Below, in pieces: positions 1-7,387 of a DNA stretch of 64,000 bases. Position numbers and translations under genes: made by a program. The DNA is from CAZTHM01 sp041946825. Lineage in GTDB: Bacteria; Acidobacteriota; Terriglobia; UBA7540. The notes beneath the pieces are model-generated. The model was not told the DNA's origin. It saw only the letters and a program-made list of their open reading frames with translations, and searched no databases. The stretch lies in the NCBI GenBank assembly GCA_041946825.1, contig JBHGBD010000003.1, positions 310,001-374,000 on the forward strand. Direction: 5' to 3'. Within the stretch, counting starts at the first letter, position 1. Every line of letters begins with the position of its first letter.

Positions 1-502
1 CGATATCGCTGCGCGTAATCGAGGCCGTAGCCCACCACGAAAACGTCGGGAATGGTGAAGCCCACGTAGTCGGCGTGCACCGGCCGGGCGCGCCGCGAGG
101 GCTTGTCGAGCAAAGTCACGACTTTCAGGCTGCGGGGCTTGTGCGCCTCCAGCACGCCGCGCAGGTACTCGAACGTGTGACCCGTATCGAGAATATCTTC
201 GACGACCAGCACGTCGAGCCCTTCGACGCTGCGGTCGAGATCCTTGGTAATCTTGACGGCTCCTGACGTCGTGGAGTTGCTCCCATAACTTTCGATGCTG
301 ATGAAATCGACCGTTACCTCAATGGTGAGCTGGCGGACCAGGTCGGCAAGGAAGACCCACGCGCCCTTCAGGATTCCGACCAGGCAAAGCGGACGGCCCC
401 TATAATCGGCGGAAATCTGCGCCGCCAGATCGCGCACGCGACGTGCGATGCTTTCCGCGTTGAGGAGGATTTCGAGTTTAGCGTCTGCCCCGGTCGAGTC
501 CA
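1..502 (-). CDS. hpt: hypoxanthine phosphoribosyltransferase, C-terminus cut by window edge
   Basis: Purine salvage enzyme that joins hypoxanthine or guanine to PRPP in the cytoplasm. I translated the reverse strand from the ATG at 502: about 167 codons are readable before the left edge. The family signatures are all present: LVGILKGAWVFLADL near residue 45, the acidic PRPP loop VVEDILDTGHTFEYL near residue 100, and the C-terminal VGYGLDYAQRYR running into the edge. Only the last few residues should be missing. No clear Shine-Dalgarno site precedes the ATG. The small membrane-protein gene at 535-705 lies 32 bases upstream on the same strand and may be cotranscribed. Confidence 0.93.
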
Positions 503-534
503 TGGGCGGCGTTGTCCTGATTTGCCTGCGACCT

Positions 535-705
535 TCACTTTCGCACGACGTACCTCAAGGCCAGGAGTGCCACGACGAAGAAGAGAAAGGGAAAGGCCCG
601 GTTAACCCAGAACGCAAAGCGTGTGTCGGCCCTCGCCAACGCGATGCCGAAAATGACGAGGAGCAAAAAGAACGCGATGACCTGGCGGTACGTCCAGAGA
701 AACAT
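535..705 (-). CDS. small two-helix membrane protein, unknown function
   Basis: A 56-residue reading frame on the minus strand from ATG at 705 to TGA at 535-537. It starts MFLWTYRQVIAFFLLL. It has two hydrophobic stretches (about residues 8-24 and 35-53) separated by a short polar loop with ARADTRF, and ends RYVVRK, so it looks like a helical hairpin in the inner membrane. It sits directly upstream of hpt in the same direction. I do not recognise the family. The transmembrane pattern and operon position support it being real, but its small size leaves doubt. Confidence 0.5.
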   Translation of the reverse strand: MFLWTYRQVIAFFLLLVIFGIALARADTRFAFWVNRAFPFLFFVVALLALRYVVRK

Positions 706-798
706 CAATCGATCCTAGGCTGATTATACCGCCTTGGGCAAGTTGCTCACTTTTTGCTTTCGGTTCAAGACTGGCACAGTATCCTCCGTTCAATCGCG

Positions 799-827
799 TT
801 GACGGTGCCGAAGGCATCTGGTAAATT
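799..827 (+). promoter_or_regulatory. sigma-70-type promoter for rpsT
   Basis: TTGACG at 799-804 and TAAATT at 822-827 are separated by 17 bases. The site lies about 30 bases upstream of the rpsT start, which has a strong AAAAGGAG ribosome binding site at 847-854. Confidence 0.55.
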
Positions 828-859
828 GGTAGTTTGTATTCTGCTTAAAAGGAGATTCT

Positions 860-1123
860 GTGGCAAGTCACAAGTCCGCCCTGAAACGCATCAAACAAAC
901 CCGCCAGCGCACGGCGCTGAACCGCACGCATCGCACGCTGCTGCGGCACCAGATCCGGCGGCTGCGCACCGCGCTAGACGCCAAGGACAAGGCGTCGGCG
1001 CAGGCCCTGCTGAAACCCACGTTCGCCCTCATCGACCACTCGATCCACAAAGGCGTCCTGCACGCCAACACCGCTGCGCGCTACAAGTCGCGCCTGACGC
1101 TGCGATTTAACGCCCTGGCGTAG
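860..1123 (+). CDS. rpsT: 30S ribosomal protein S20
   Basis: Small-subunit protein S20 that binds 16S rRNA during early 30S assembly. It has 87 residues, the usual family length, and begins MASHKSALKRIKQTRQRT followed by the basic helical body with TLLRHQIRRLRTAL and the conserved end HKGVLHANTAARYKSRL. The start is GTG at 860, chosen because AAAAGGAG lies 6-8 bases upstream and the N-terminus matches other S20 proteins. The gene stands alone on the plus strand between minus-strand genes and converges on holA; a heptad repeat fills the gap. Confidence 0.97.
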   Translation: MASHKSALKRIKQTRQRTALNRTHRTLLRHQIRRLRTALDAKDKASAQALLKPTFALIDHSIHKGVLHANTAARYKSRLTLRFNALA

Positions 1124-1168
1124 TTACGGGTGGGCGGGCCGCCGCGTGTTGTCGAGGGCTGTTTCCTG

Positions 1169-1252
1169 GATTCAAGATTCCGAATTCCAGATCACAGAAT
1201 CGAAAATCTGAAATCTAGAATCTAAAATCCAAAATCCAAAATCCAAAATCAT
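1169..1252. repeat. heptad repeat array between rpsT and holA
   Basis: Twelve consecutive 7-base units can be read: gattcaa, gattccg, aattcca, gatcaca, gaatcga, aaatctg, aaatcta, gaatcta, then aaatcca three times and aaatcat. Divergence increases away from the holA side. The array ends exactly on the holA stop codon, between two convergent genes. Confidence 0.8.
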
Positions 1253-2340
1253 TAGCCTTCAGCGGTAAGGCTGGGAGTTTCTGTGAAGGATTCCAGCGGG
1301 CCTGCTGATTCCTTGCCCGTAATCATCTGCCAAATCAGAAATTCGAGAAGAATTCTGGAATCCTTCCACGAGGACTTGATGCCCAGGTCCGCGCGGCGTA
1401 CGAGGCGCAGCGCGGTGGCGAGTTCCTGACGCGGGTAGTTCCTTCGCATGCGGGGAGCGATTTCAAAAGTGGAGAAGGGATTGGCCGGGCGGCCCCAGCC
1501 GCCGCGGCCGAAAGCCGGCTGCGCGCCGCCCTTCAACGCCTGGCGCACGAGGTCGCCAATGCACCAGAGGATGAGCGTTTCAGGTTCCTTGCTGGCCAGC
1601 AGGCCGCGAAGCTGAGCGAGCGCATCGCCGAATTTGCGGTCCGCGATAGCCGCCAGCAGCCTGCCGATTTCGTGCTCTTCGCGAAAGGCCACCAGCAGGT
1701 CGAGGTCGGAGCGCTCCAGGCGCTTGGCCCCCGGCCGGGCCGTGAGGAGCTTGTCCATCTCGGTGCGCAGCCAGAGAAGGTTGACGCCCGCGCCCTTGGC
1801 GTCGCCGCGCGAGTCCGGGCTGCTCTCGAATTTTGCGACGACCTCCGCGGCGAGCTCCGCCGCAATTTCCACGCCGGACTTTTCGAGGTGATGAGCCAGC
1901 CACTCGGCGGCCGCGCGCCCGGTGAGCGGGCGCATCTCGACAATTTCCGCTTTCTTCTCAAGAAGTTGGATAAAGCGTCGACGCCGGTCGGGCTCGACCG
2001 CCGCGAAGACCACGGTCGCAAAGGGTGACGGGCGCTCGAGGTACGCTTGGAGAGCCTCGAAATCGGGATCGCCGGCGTGCTTGAAATCGTCCGAGTCGGA
2101 GAAGACAAAGAAACTGTGCCCGCCCAGCATGGGCATCTGGGTGGCGCCTTCCAGTTCGCGGGCCAGGCGCCCCGGCTCGAACTCGATTTCAGCCAGGCAC
2201 CACGCGCGCGCTTCGGCGGGCAGGGAGGCGACGATGGCGGCGCGACACTCCTCGTGCAAGAAGCGGTCCGGCCCGCGCAGGAAATACGCCGGCCCGGCTT
2301 TTCCCTTGAGCAACGTGGCAATGAATTCAGTGGGATTCAT
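1252..2340 (-). CDS. holA: DNA polymerase III subunit delta
   Basis: Clamp-loader delta subunit that opens the beta sliding clamp. It has 362 residues, typical for HolA. The N-terminal AAA-like domain starts MNPTEFIATLLKGKAGPAYFLRGPDRFLHEE and the C-terminal collar domain includes RRADLGIKSSWKDSRILLEFLI. It is the last gene of the run psd-pssA-asd-like-lptE-holA. An lptE-holA pair is a widely conserved arrangement. The 127-base gap from lptE shows no terminator. The ATG at 2340 gives the expected N-terminus. Confidence 0.9.
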   Translation of the reverse strand: MNPTEFIATLLKGKAGPAYFLRGPDRFLHEECRAAIVASLPAEARAWCLAEIEFEPGRLARELEGATQMPMLGGHSFFVFSDSDDFKHAGDPDFEALQAYLERPSPFATVVFAAVEPDRRRRFIQLLEKKAEIVEMRPLTGRAAAEWLAHHLEKSGVEIAAELAAEVVAKFESSPDSRGDAKGAGVNLLWLRTEMDKLLTARPGAKRLERSDLDLLVAFREEHEIGRLLAAIADRKFGDALAQLRGLLASKEPETLILWCIGDLVRQALKGGAQPAFGRGGWGRPANPFSTFEIAPRMRRNYPRQELATALRLVRRADLGIKSSWKDSRILLEFLIWQMITGKESAGPLESFTETPSLTAEG

Positions 2341-2467
2341 TGGTTGTGTGCCGGCTCACCCACGCGAGCCCCGAGGCGTCCCGCCGGGAATCACCGGCCG
2401 CCGTGCTGACAGTTTACTTCCAAACGCCTGATTTTGTACCCGGGAATCATTCCGCGCGCGTCGCGGC

Positions 2468-3034
2468 TCAGAAGTTTTCCAGGATGTCCGTAACCAGGGT
2501 GCGCGCCAGATCGCGCGAGAGCCGATCGAGCGCCGGATCCTGTTCCTCGAAGAGCGCGGAAGGGTTCTGGTTGATCTGGTACTGTTCGCGGAAAATGTAG
2601 TTCGAATTCGCAAAAAGCAGTTTCTTGGTGTGCTGATCGATGAGATCGATTTTGGCGATGACCTGGACCTGGAGCGTTGTGGCGCGACCCGTCGAAAGGT
2701 CGAAGGCCACCACCCCCGCCCGGACGTCCTTGATCTCGCCCTTCAGCACGGCGTCGGCCGCGTCGGGGTTGGGGGTGATTTGGAATTTAGTGCGCTCGAT
2801 GAACTCCCGGGTAATCGCTCCTGACACCCGCTGCTCGATACGGAATTTGGGCGTTGTGTTGGCAAAGATTGGAATGGCGATGGTTTTGACATCGGGGGGG
2901 ATGCGCTCGCCTCGACCCGCCACGCGGTAACCGCAGGAGAGGGAAGCGAAAAGGAAAAAGGTATAAGGTAAAAGGATAAAGTGCGAAATCCGAAACAGCG
3001 AAAAAAGGGAAGAGGCCCTTGCGTGTCTGATCAT
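2468..3034 (-). CDS. lptE: LPS assembly lipoprotein LptE
   Basis: Outer-membrane lipoprotein that plugs LptD and completes LPS export. After a hydrophobic signal segment ending at Cys, the mature protein begins CGYRVAGRGERIPPDVKTIAIP, the hallmark of the LptE family. TREFIERTKFQI and an acidic C-terminus ending VTDILENF follow. I chose ATG 3034 (188 residues) because it gives a normal-length signal sequence; ATG 3073 or 3076 would add about 13 residues. The residues before the Cys are SLS, so the lipobox is not canonical. The DNA encoding the signal peptide is itself a 7-base repeat array (2940-3016). Upstream is the Asd-like gene, downstream holA. Confidence 0.85.
   Translation of the reverse strand: MIRHARASSLFSLFRISHFILLPYTFFLFASLSCGYRVAGRGERIPPDVKTIAIPIFANTTPKFRIEQRVSGAITREFIERTKFQITPNPDAADAVLKGEIKDVRAGVVAFDLSTGRATTLQVQVIAKIDLIDQHTKKLLFANSNYIFREQYQINQNPSALFEEQDPALDRLSRDLARTLVTDILENF
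2940..3016. repeat. heptad repeat array encoding the LptE signal peptide
   Basis: On the plus strand eleven 7-base units run in phase: agggaag, cgaaaag, gaaaaag, gtataag, gtaaaag, gataaag, tgcgaaa, tccgaaa, cagcgaa, aaaaggg, aagaggc. Read on the minus strand they encode the hydrophobic LptE leader. The same gtaaag-type heptamers occur between genes at 22150 and 44714. Confidence 0.7.
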
Positions 3035-3059
3035 CCGACGGAGAAGGAAAACTCCCTGC

Positions 3060-3087
3060 CATTCCTCGTTCATCATTCCTCGTTCAG
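3060..3087. repeat. short heptad repeat at the end of the Asd-like gene
   Basis: Two copies of a 14-base unit, each made of two heptamers: cattcct cgttcat cattcct cgttcag. The array covers the stop codon of the Asd-like gene at 3084-3086 and two potential ATG starts for lptE at 3073 and 3076. Confidence 0.7.
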
Positions 3088-4157
3088 CGCTTGGAAAGGT
3101 ACTGCGCGATTTCGACGGCATTTTCCGCGGCCAGGCGGACGTTGTCCACGGTCGCCCAGATCCAGAAACCCTGGGGATACCCCGCGTCGGGCGTGATGTG
3201 GTCCACCAGAATATCGCCCGACCCCGCCGCGCCCACCGGGGAGGGCGCCGGCTCGCCGCGCCTGCGCACCCGCAGCCGTTCGCCTGCCAAGGCTGCTTCC
3301 GCTGCTTCGGGGGCGACCGCCCCGGCGGTCTCAACGTAAACCGAAAGCGCCAGCGAATAGAACACCGGCACCTGAGTGACCTTGAGAGCCGGAACGGGAA
3401 ATCTCCCCGCCAGGTAATTCCGCACCTGGCTGGAGATGAGGCGCTCACGCGCTGCAAATTCCGAGTCGCGCTTGCCCCCCAGGTGCGGCAGCAGATTGAA
3501 AGCGAGCTGCGCGCCGAACATTTTCTGCGGGACTGGCTGAAAGCTCAGCAGGCTGGTCGTCTGTTTTTGCAACTCATCGATGGCGCGCGAGCCCATCTCT
3601 GAAACGGGCGAGAAGATCTGCGCCACGATGCTCTTCAGCGGCAGGCGCGCGGCAAGCCGCGTAACCAGCGCACTGAGGGCGATGGCCGCAGGATGCATGG
3701 ACGTGAACAAGCGGGCGTGCGGACTCGGTTGGGCGTTTGGGGCGGCGCGCTCAAGGAATGGGATTCGCGAAATCGCCGCCGGCGTCGGGCCTGCGGACTC
3801 ACCCAGCGCGTCGGCCATGTCGATGACCCCGCAACGTCCGGGCCGGCCGGGAGCGCTTGCCCGCGCCGCCTCCAGAACCGGGCTGAGAAGCGGCGACAGC
3901 CCGGAGGACGCGCGCGGGCGGTCGGCGAGAAAGAGGAAATCCAGTTCCGCCGCGCTTTCTCCCGTGACCGCAGGCTGGGTTTCAAGCCCCCCCGAGAGGT
4001 CGAGAACCGGGAGGTCGGGTTCTTCCTCCTCCGCTTCAAAGGTCAGAAGGCGGGAAACGGGAAACGCTCTTTCATCCAGGACGCGCACGAGCTCCTGCCC
4101 CAGCAGCGATGACGCGCCCGCGATGCCAACCTGGAATCCCAAGCTTGGGGCCTTCAT
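3084..4157 (-). CDS. aspartate-semialdehyde dehydrogenase-like protein lacking catalytic residues
   Basis: This 357-residue protein has the Asd/ArgC fold: an N-terminal dinucleotide-binding segment GIAGASSLLGQELVRVLDE at residues 11-29, a dimerisation domain with FSPVSEMGSRAIDELQKQT, and a C-terminus DAGYPQGFWIWATVDNVRLAAENA typical of Asd. In place of the catalytic Cys motif (GCYPTA or NCST in active members) it has SMHPAA with Met154, and the usual GHS near the active-site His reads FYSLAL. It is therefore probably not a dehydrogenase. Its start overlaps the pssA stop by four bases (ATGA), so the two are translationally coupled within the phospholipid operon. Its role is unknown; scaffold or regulator is a guess. 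Confidence 0.8.
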   Translation of the reverse strand: MKAPSLGFQVGIAGASSLLGQELVRVLDERAFPVSRLLTFEAEEEEPDLPVLDLSGGLETQPAVTGESAAELDFLFLADRPRASSGLSPLLSPVLEAARASAPGRPGRCGVIDMADALGESAGPTPAAISRIPFLERAAPNAQPSPHARLFTSMHPAAIALSALVTRLAARLPLKSIVAQIFSPVSEMGSRAIDELQKQTTSLLSFQPVPQKMFGAQLAFNLLPHLGGKRDSEFAARERLISSQVRNYLAGRFPVPALKVTQVPVFYSLALSVYVETAGAVAPEAAEAALAGERLRVRRRGEPAPSPVGAAGSGDILVDHITPDAGYPQGFWIWATVDNVRLAAENAVEIAQYLSKR

Positions 4158-5014
4158 GCCGCGCGCACCTCTTCGGGCGCGGGAGGTGGAGGCCGTAACT
4201 TCGAGGCGAGGCGGCCGATGGGGCCGGAAAGGCCGTAGGTGAGAGCGAGGGTGAGCAGGGCGATCTCGGAATATGTCCAGATCGCCCAGACGACAATCCC
4301 AATCACAATGATGGCGACATAGGGGCGGCGCCGGCGCAGGTCCAGCGCCTTGAAACTGTAATACCGTACACGGCTGACCATCAGGACGGCCAGGGCTCCG
4401 ACGATTCCCAGCCACACAATTCCGAACACCCACTCGTTGATGGGATACTTGGCCCAGTGAACCAGAGCCGCGACAACCCCAGCCGCGGCGGGGATGGGAA
4501 GGCCGATGAAATAGCGACGGTCTCCTGCCGGCTTGACGCTGTCGATATTGAACCGCGCCAGCCGCGCCGCGCCGCAGATGACAAACGCGAAGGTCACAAT
4601 CCAACCTGCCGAGCGGAGGTGCTCGACCAGAAGTGACCCGTAAACTTCCTCGAGCGACCGGACGCCCCAGGCGTAGGCGAGAAACGCCGGAGCAATTCCG
4701 AAGGTGACGACGTCCGCAAGGGAGTCAAACTCCCGCCCGAAATCGGAGGTGGAATTGGTGAGGCGGGCGATGCGCCCATCGAGCCCGTCGAAGAGCACCG
4801 CCCACCCGATGGCCTTTGCCGCGCTGTCGAAATGAACCATCGAGAGCGTGACGCCAATGCCCGCGGCGAGCATTTGCGTGCCTTTGAGGATCGAGAGGAT
4901 GGCGAAATAGCCGCAGATCAGCGTCCCTACCGTGAAGAGGCTGGGCAGGATGTAAATGCCGCGTCGAAACGGCCCCCGTTTCGGGGGTTTAGGCTTTGGG
5001 TCGGGTGTATCCAA
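4154..5014 (-). CDS. pssA: CDP-diacylglycerol-serine O-phosphatidyltransferase
   Basis: Integral membrane enzyme that makes phosphatidylserine from CDP-diacylglycerol and serine. The CDP-alcohol phosphotransferase motif is clear: FDGLDGRIARLTNSTSDFGREFDSLAD, giving DG..AR...G..D...D. Multiple hydrophobic helices follow. I chose TTG at 5014 (286 residues, start DTPDPKPKPPKRG) because GGGAG lies 8 bases upstream; an in-frame ATG at 5065 would add 17 residues. The start lies inside the psd 3' end and the stop overlaps the next gene, so psd, pssA and the Asd-like gene form one translationally coupled unit. PssA and Psd together make phosphatidylethanolamine. Confidence 0.92.
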   Translation of the reverse strand: MDTPDPKPKPPKRGPFRRGIYILPSLFTVGTLICGYFAILSILKGTQMLAAGIGVTLSMVHFDSAAKAIGWAVLFDGLDGRIARLTNSTSDFGREFDSLADVVTFGIAPAFLAYAWGVRSLEEVYGSLLVEHLRSAGWIVTFAFVICGAARLARFNIDSVKPAGDRRYFIGLPIPAAAGVVAALVHWAKYPINEWVFGIVWLGIVGALAVLMVSRVRYYSFKALDLRRRRPYVAIIVIGIVVWAIWTYSEIALLTLALTYGLSGPIGRLASKLRPPPPAPEEVRAA

Positions 5015-5609
5015 GGATGCTGCTCCCAGCGTGGATATGGTCGCCCACTTTAACCCGCAAATCAACCTCTGGTTCGAGCAAAACGTCGACCCGCGAGCCG
5101 AACTTGATCAGACCCACGCGCTCGCCGCGTTGGAGTGTGTCCCCGGAGCGCTTCCAGAAGACAATACGCCTGGCCAGCAAGCCGGCAATCTGCTTCACCA
5201 CCACCGTGCCCTGGTCACCCTGGACTGTAAACACGTTCTGCTCGTTCTCGATTGACGCCAGCGGCCGCGACGCCACAAGGAAGCGGCCCTTGTGGTAGGA
5301 GACCTCGCCAACCGTTCCGGCAATCGGCGAGCGGTTCACGTGCACGTCGAGGGGCGACATGAAGATGCTCACGCGGCGCACCGGCCGCCCGTCGAAACTT
5401 TCGTCGACGATTTGCACGATGCGGCCGTCGGCGGGAGAGACCACGGCTTCCGGCTCGGCGGTTACACTGCGTTCAGGGTCGCGGAAGAAGTTGAGAACCA
5501 GGATGGCGAGAACCAGAAAGAATGCGGCGGGGAAGAACAGTTTCAGCCCGATCAATCCGCCGGTTGTCAGGACCAGCGGCAGCCCGTACCAATAACCCTC
5601 CTTGACCAT
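4989..5609 (-). CDS. psd: phosphatidylserine decarboxylase, short form
   Basis: Pyruvoyl enzyme that decarboxylates phosphatidylserine to phosphatidylethanolamine. It has 206 residues, matching the short class. An N-terminal pair of hydrophobic segments (about residues 8-42) is followed by NFFRDPERSV, VVSPADGRIVQI and SIFMSPLDVHVNRSPI. The self-cleavage site is HAGSSILGY near the C-terminus; cleavage before the second residue of GSS generates the pyruvoyl group in this family. The start is ATG 5609. It is the first gene of the lipid operon and overlaps pssA by 26 bases if the TTG start of pssA is used. Confidence 0.93.
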   Translation of the reverse strand: MVKEGYWYGLPLVLTTGGLIGLKLFFPAAFFLVLAILVLNFFRDPERSVTAEPEAVVSPADGRIVQIVDESFDGRPVRRVSIFMSPLDVHVNRSPIAGTVGEVSYHKGRFLVASRPLASIENEQNVFTVQGDQGTVVVKQIAGLLARRIVFWKRSGDTLQRGERVGLIKFGSRVDVLLEPEVDLRVKVGDHIHAGSSILGYTRPKA

Positions 5610-5734
5610 GGGTTGTCTGTTTGCGCGGGAGTTACAGGGGCGCGGCCGGAGGCCTGATGCACCTCTCCTCAGAGGTTTGCCGCCTCACTCACCACCGACG
5701 TTTCGATTCGTCGGGCGGCGTTCGGCGCCGATCC

Positions 5735-5959
5735 CTACGCGACCCGAGCTCTCTGGACCAGCATTTCCATCTGGTCCTTCACCCGCAGCTTCATCTTCTT
5801 CAGCCGCACCTCTTCCATCTGTTCCTGCTCGCTCAGGTAAGTTTTGGCGGCTAATTGGTCTAACTGGGAAGCGTAACGGGCGTGTTCTTCACGGAGGCGC
5901 TGGTACTCTTCACTGCTGGCCATCAACTGCTCCCGGATGGCCTCGGTTGGGCTGCTCAC
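5735..5959 (-). CDS. DUF465 (YdcH-like) coiled-coil protein
   Basis: A 74-residue, highly charged, helical protein: MSSPTEAIREQLMASSEEYQ, then EEHARYASQLDQLAAKTYLS and LKKMKLRVKDQMEMLVQRAR. The final LKK.KL..KD.ME pattern is the signature of the DUF465/YdcH family of small coiled-coil proteins, whose function is not established. It lies 125 bases upstream of psd on the same strand and borders the accessory island on its other side. Confidence 0.8.
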   Translation of the reverse strand: MSSPTEAIREQLMASSEEYQRLREEHARYASQLDQLAAKTYLSEQEQMEEVRLKKMKLRVKDQMEMLVQRARVA

Positions 5960-6210
5960 GGGCGGTTCACCCCCTGCGGTTAGGATGGCTCAAAGGTCAG
6001 CCTAGCACACCAACTTTTGGCATTCAAGCAAAAGCGGCGTAGCGCAGAGTCCGGCTCTTTCGGACTCTGCGGCATTTCGGCCGGTCATCCGGCAACCGTG
6101 CGGGCGTATAATCGCCGCGATGTCGCGCTTGCGCCGGATGGTTCTTTGTGACCGATTCTTCTTCATCACTTGCCGCCTGTTGCCGCGGCGGGGACGGCTG
6201 GGCGGGCTGG

Positions 6211-6238
6211 CGCAGACCCCTGCTGTAGGGGGTCTGCG
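6211..6238. repeat. REP-like hairpin, copy 1
   Basis: Stem cgcagacccc (6211-6220) pairs with ggggtctgcg (6229-6238) around an 8-base loop. It shares the CGCAGAC/GTCTGCG core with copies 2 and 4. Confidence 0.65.
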
Positions 6239-6319
6239 ATGTACCGAAGGGACAGGCTTTCGGCCTAATGTTGCATTGGATAAGTTTCGATGTTCCGACT
6301 CCCTCTCGCTGCGCGCGAC

Positions 6320-6346
6320 CGCAGACTTCACAACACGAAGTCTGCG
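6320..6346. repeat. REP-like hairpin, copy 2
   Basis: Perfect 10-base stem: cgcagacttc (6320-6329) and gaagtctgcg (6337-6346), loop acaacac, followed by ccagccggcc. Confidence 0.7.
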
Positions 6347-6375
6347 CCAGCCGGCCAAGTCTGCGCCAGCCGGCC
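6338..6375. repeat. 19-base tandem duplication of a hairpin arm
   Basis: aagtctgcgccagccggcc occurs at 6338-6356 and again, without a gap, at 6357-6375. The first copy overlaps the right arm of hairpin copy 2. The duplication lies 21 bases upstream of the RHS-tip open reading frame. Confidence 0.8.
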
Positions 6376-6396
6376 AAACAATCGCCCGGTGCAGCG

Positions 6397-6741
6397 ATGA
6401 ATTCCACCAATGGGTACGTCTGGCGGCAAATGACCGATGCTTTCATCGTACTGGCTGCAGGCGGAACGAGCCAAGCGATGTTTCTCTTGGGCACCGGTTT
6501 GCATCCACTTATGGACATGACAAGCCCCGCTCACCACGATGCAGAGGGATTACCTCTTCCTTGGTGCGGCTTCAATCCGTTTAGGTGCAGCAACCTGAGG
6601 GATCATGCAACCCTCGAGGGTGTTGATATGCTTAACTCCCGTCCCGATATCCAGAGGCAAGAAAGTGTAATCATTCGTGGCTGGTACGAGTTCATGACCG
6701 GGAAACGCTTGAAATGCGATTGCGAAGGAGGGAGCAATTGA
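6397..6741 (+). CDS. RHS-type toxin C-terminal tip remnant (putative)
   Basis: A 114-residue frame from ATG 6397. Its core HPLMDMTSPAHHDAEGLPLP, then DHATLEGVDMLN, resembles C-terminal toxin tips found at the ends of RHS/YD-repeat proteins, where a D.TSPAH motif is followed by a W-G and a His/Glu pair. No RHS core is attached, so this is an orphan tip or a truncated pseudogene. G+C is visibly lower than in flanking genes. The stop codon overlaps a TTG start of the next gene (ATTGA), preceded by GGAGGGAG, the coupled layout expected of a toxin and its immunity gene. The family assignment comes from motif resemblance only. Confidence 0.5.
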   Translation: MNSTNGYVWRQMTDAFIVLAAGGTSQAMFLLGTGLHPLMDMTSPAHHDAEGLPLPWCGFNPFRCSNLRDHATLEGVDMLNSRPDIQRQESVIIRGWYEFMTGKRLKCDCEGGSN

Positions 6742-7178
6742 AAAAGAATCTGATCGGCCCCTTTCTCGCGTGGGAGCTAATTGTTCTGTCGTGTCTGGGA
6801 GGAGTAATGGTATTTCTGGGACTGACCCTTAATCCCGAGAACGAACGAAAGCTAGCCATGACAGCTTGCTGTGGTATCGTTGTTGTACTCCTGTGTTGGC
6901 CCGTTTGCCGCCTTCTCCCCCGGACTGCCTGCTGGCTTGTCGGGTCGATAGTTGGGCTTTTGGCCCCTTCGATGTGCGCGTGGACCTGGGCGTGGCTCCT
7001 ACCGTTCCCATACTGGACAGGACCATCCGAGGTCAAGCTCCTTGCTCTCATGCTGTCACTTCCCAGCGCATTGGGGGGGTTGGTTGTGGGGGCCTTTCAG
7101 TCGCGATCAACAATCCCTTCAGCCCCGAGAAAAGGCGGGAGCCCCATGAGGGCGAGCAGTTCAGAGTATTCTCCGTAG
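6738..7178 (+). CDS. four-helix membrane protein, putative immunity protein
   Basis: A 146-residue hydrophobic protein from the TTG at 6738, which overlaps the upstream stop codon and has GGAGGGAG (6727-6734) as ribosome binding site. Four membrane segments can be read: around LAWELIVLSCLGGVMVFLGL, MTACCGIVVVLLCWP, VGSIVGLLAPSMCAW and LALMLSLPSALGGLVVGAF. The C-terminal tail is polar. No family is recognised. The tight coupling to the RHS-tip frame suggests an immunity or partner protein, which is inference. Confidence 0.5.
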   Translation: MKKNLIGPFLAWELIVLSCLGGVMVFLGLTLNPENERKLAMTACCGIVVVLLCWPVCRLLPRTACWLVGSIVGLLAPSMCAWTWAWLLPFPYWTGPSEVKLLALMLSLPSALGGLVVGAFQSRSTIPSAPRKGGSPMRASSSEYSP

Positions 7179-7218
7179 CGGCTGGCCGTTACTCAAGGTT
7201 GGTAACAGTTCTCCACAG

Positions 7219-7336
7219 GCATGGCAGCATCACCAAGGACGGGGCAACGTACACCTACGACAACGTGGGCAACCGCACCTCGAAAACCTTCGTTCAACAG
7301 GCCGATCCTGATCCGATCAGCGTGGTTGCCAGCTAA
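7219..7336 (+). pseudogene. RHS/YD-repeat fragment
   Basis: This frame encodes GSITKDGATYTYDNVGNRTS and stops at 7334-7336. G.....G..Y.YD..GNRT is the textbook YD-repeat of RHS proteins. Only about one repeat is left, and it lies downstream of the toxin-tip frame rather than upstream, so the original RHS gene has been broken and rearranged. No start or promoter is evident. Confidence 0.65.
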
Positions 7337-7387
7337 CGTGCTCTTGCTCCGACTAGCCGCCTGCTCAGGCTTGTCGCCACTGCGCTC

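Larger units (their letters stand above)
5960..6396. other. non-coding stretch with REP-like hairpins, left edge of the island
   Basis: No convincing gene. The stretch holds two hairpins of the dispersed CGCAGAC family (6211-6238 and 6320-6346), and a 19-base direct duplication at 6338-6375 that copies the right arm of the second hairpin. Reading frames through it have no recognisable product. Confidence 0.6.
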
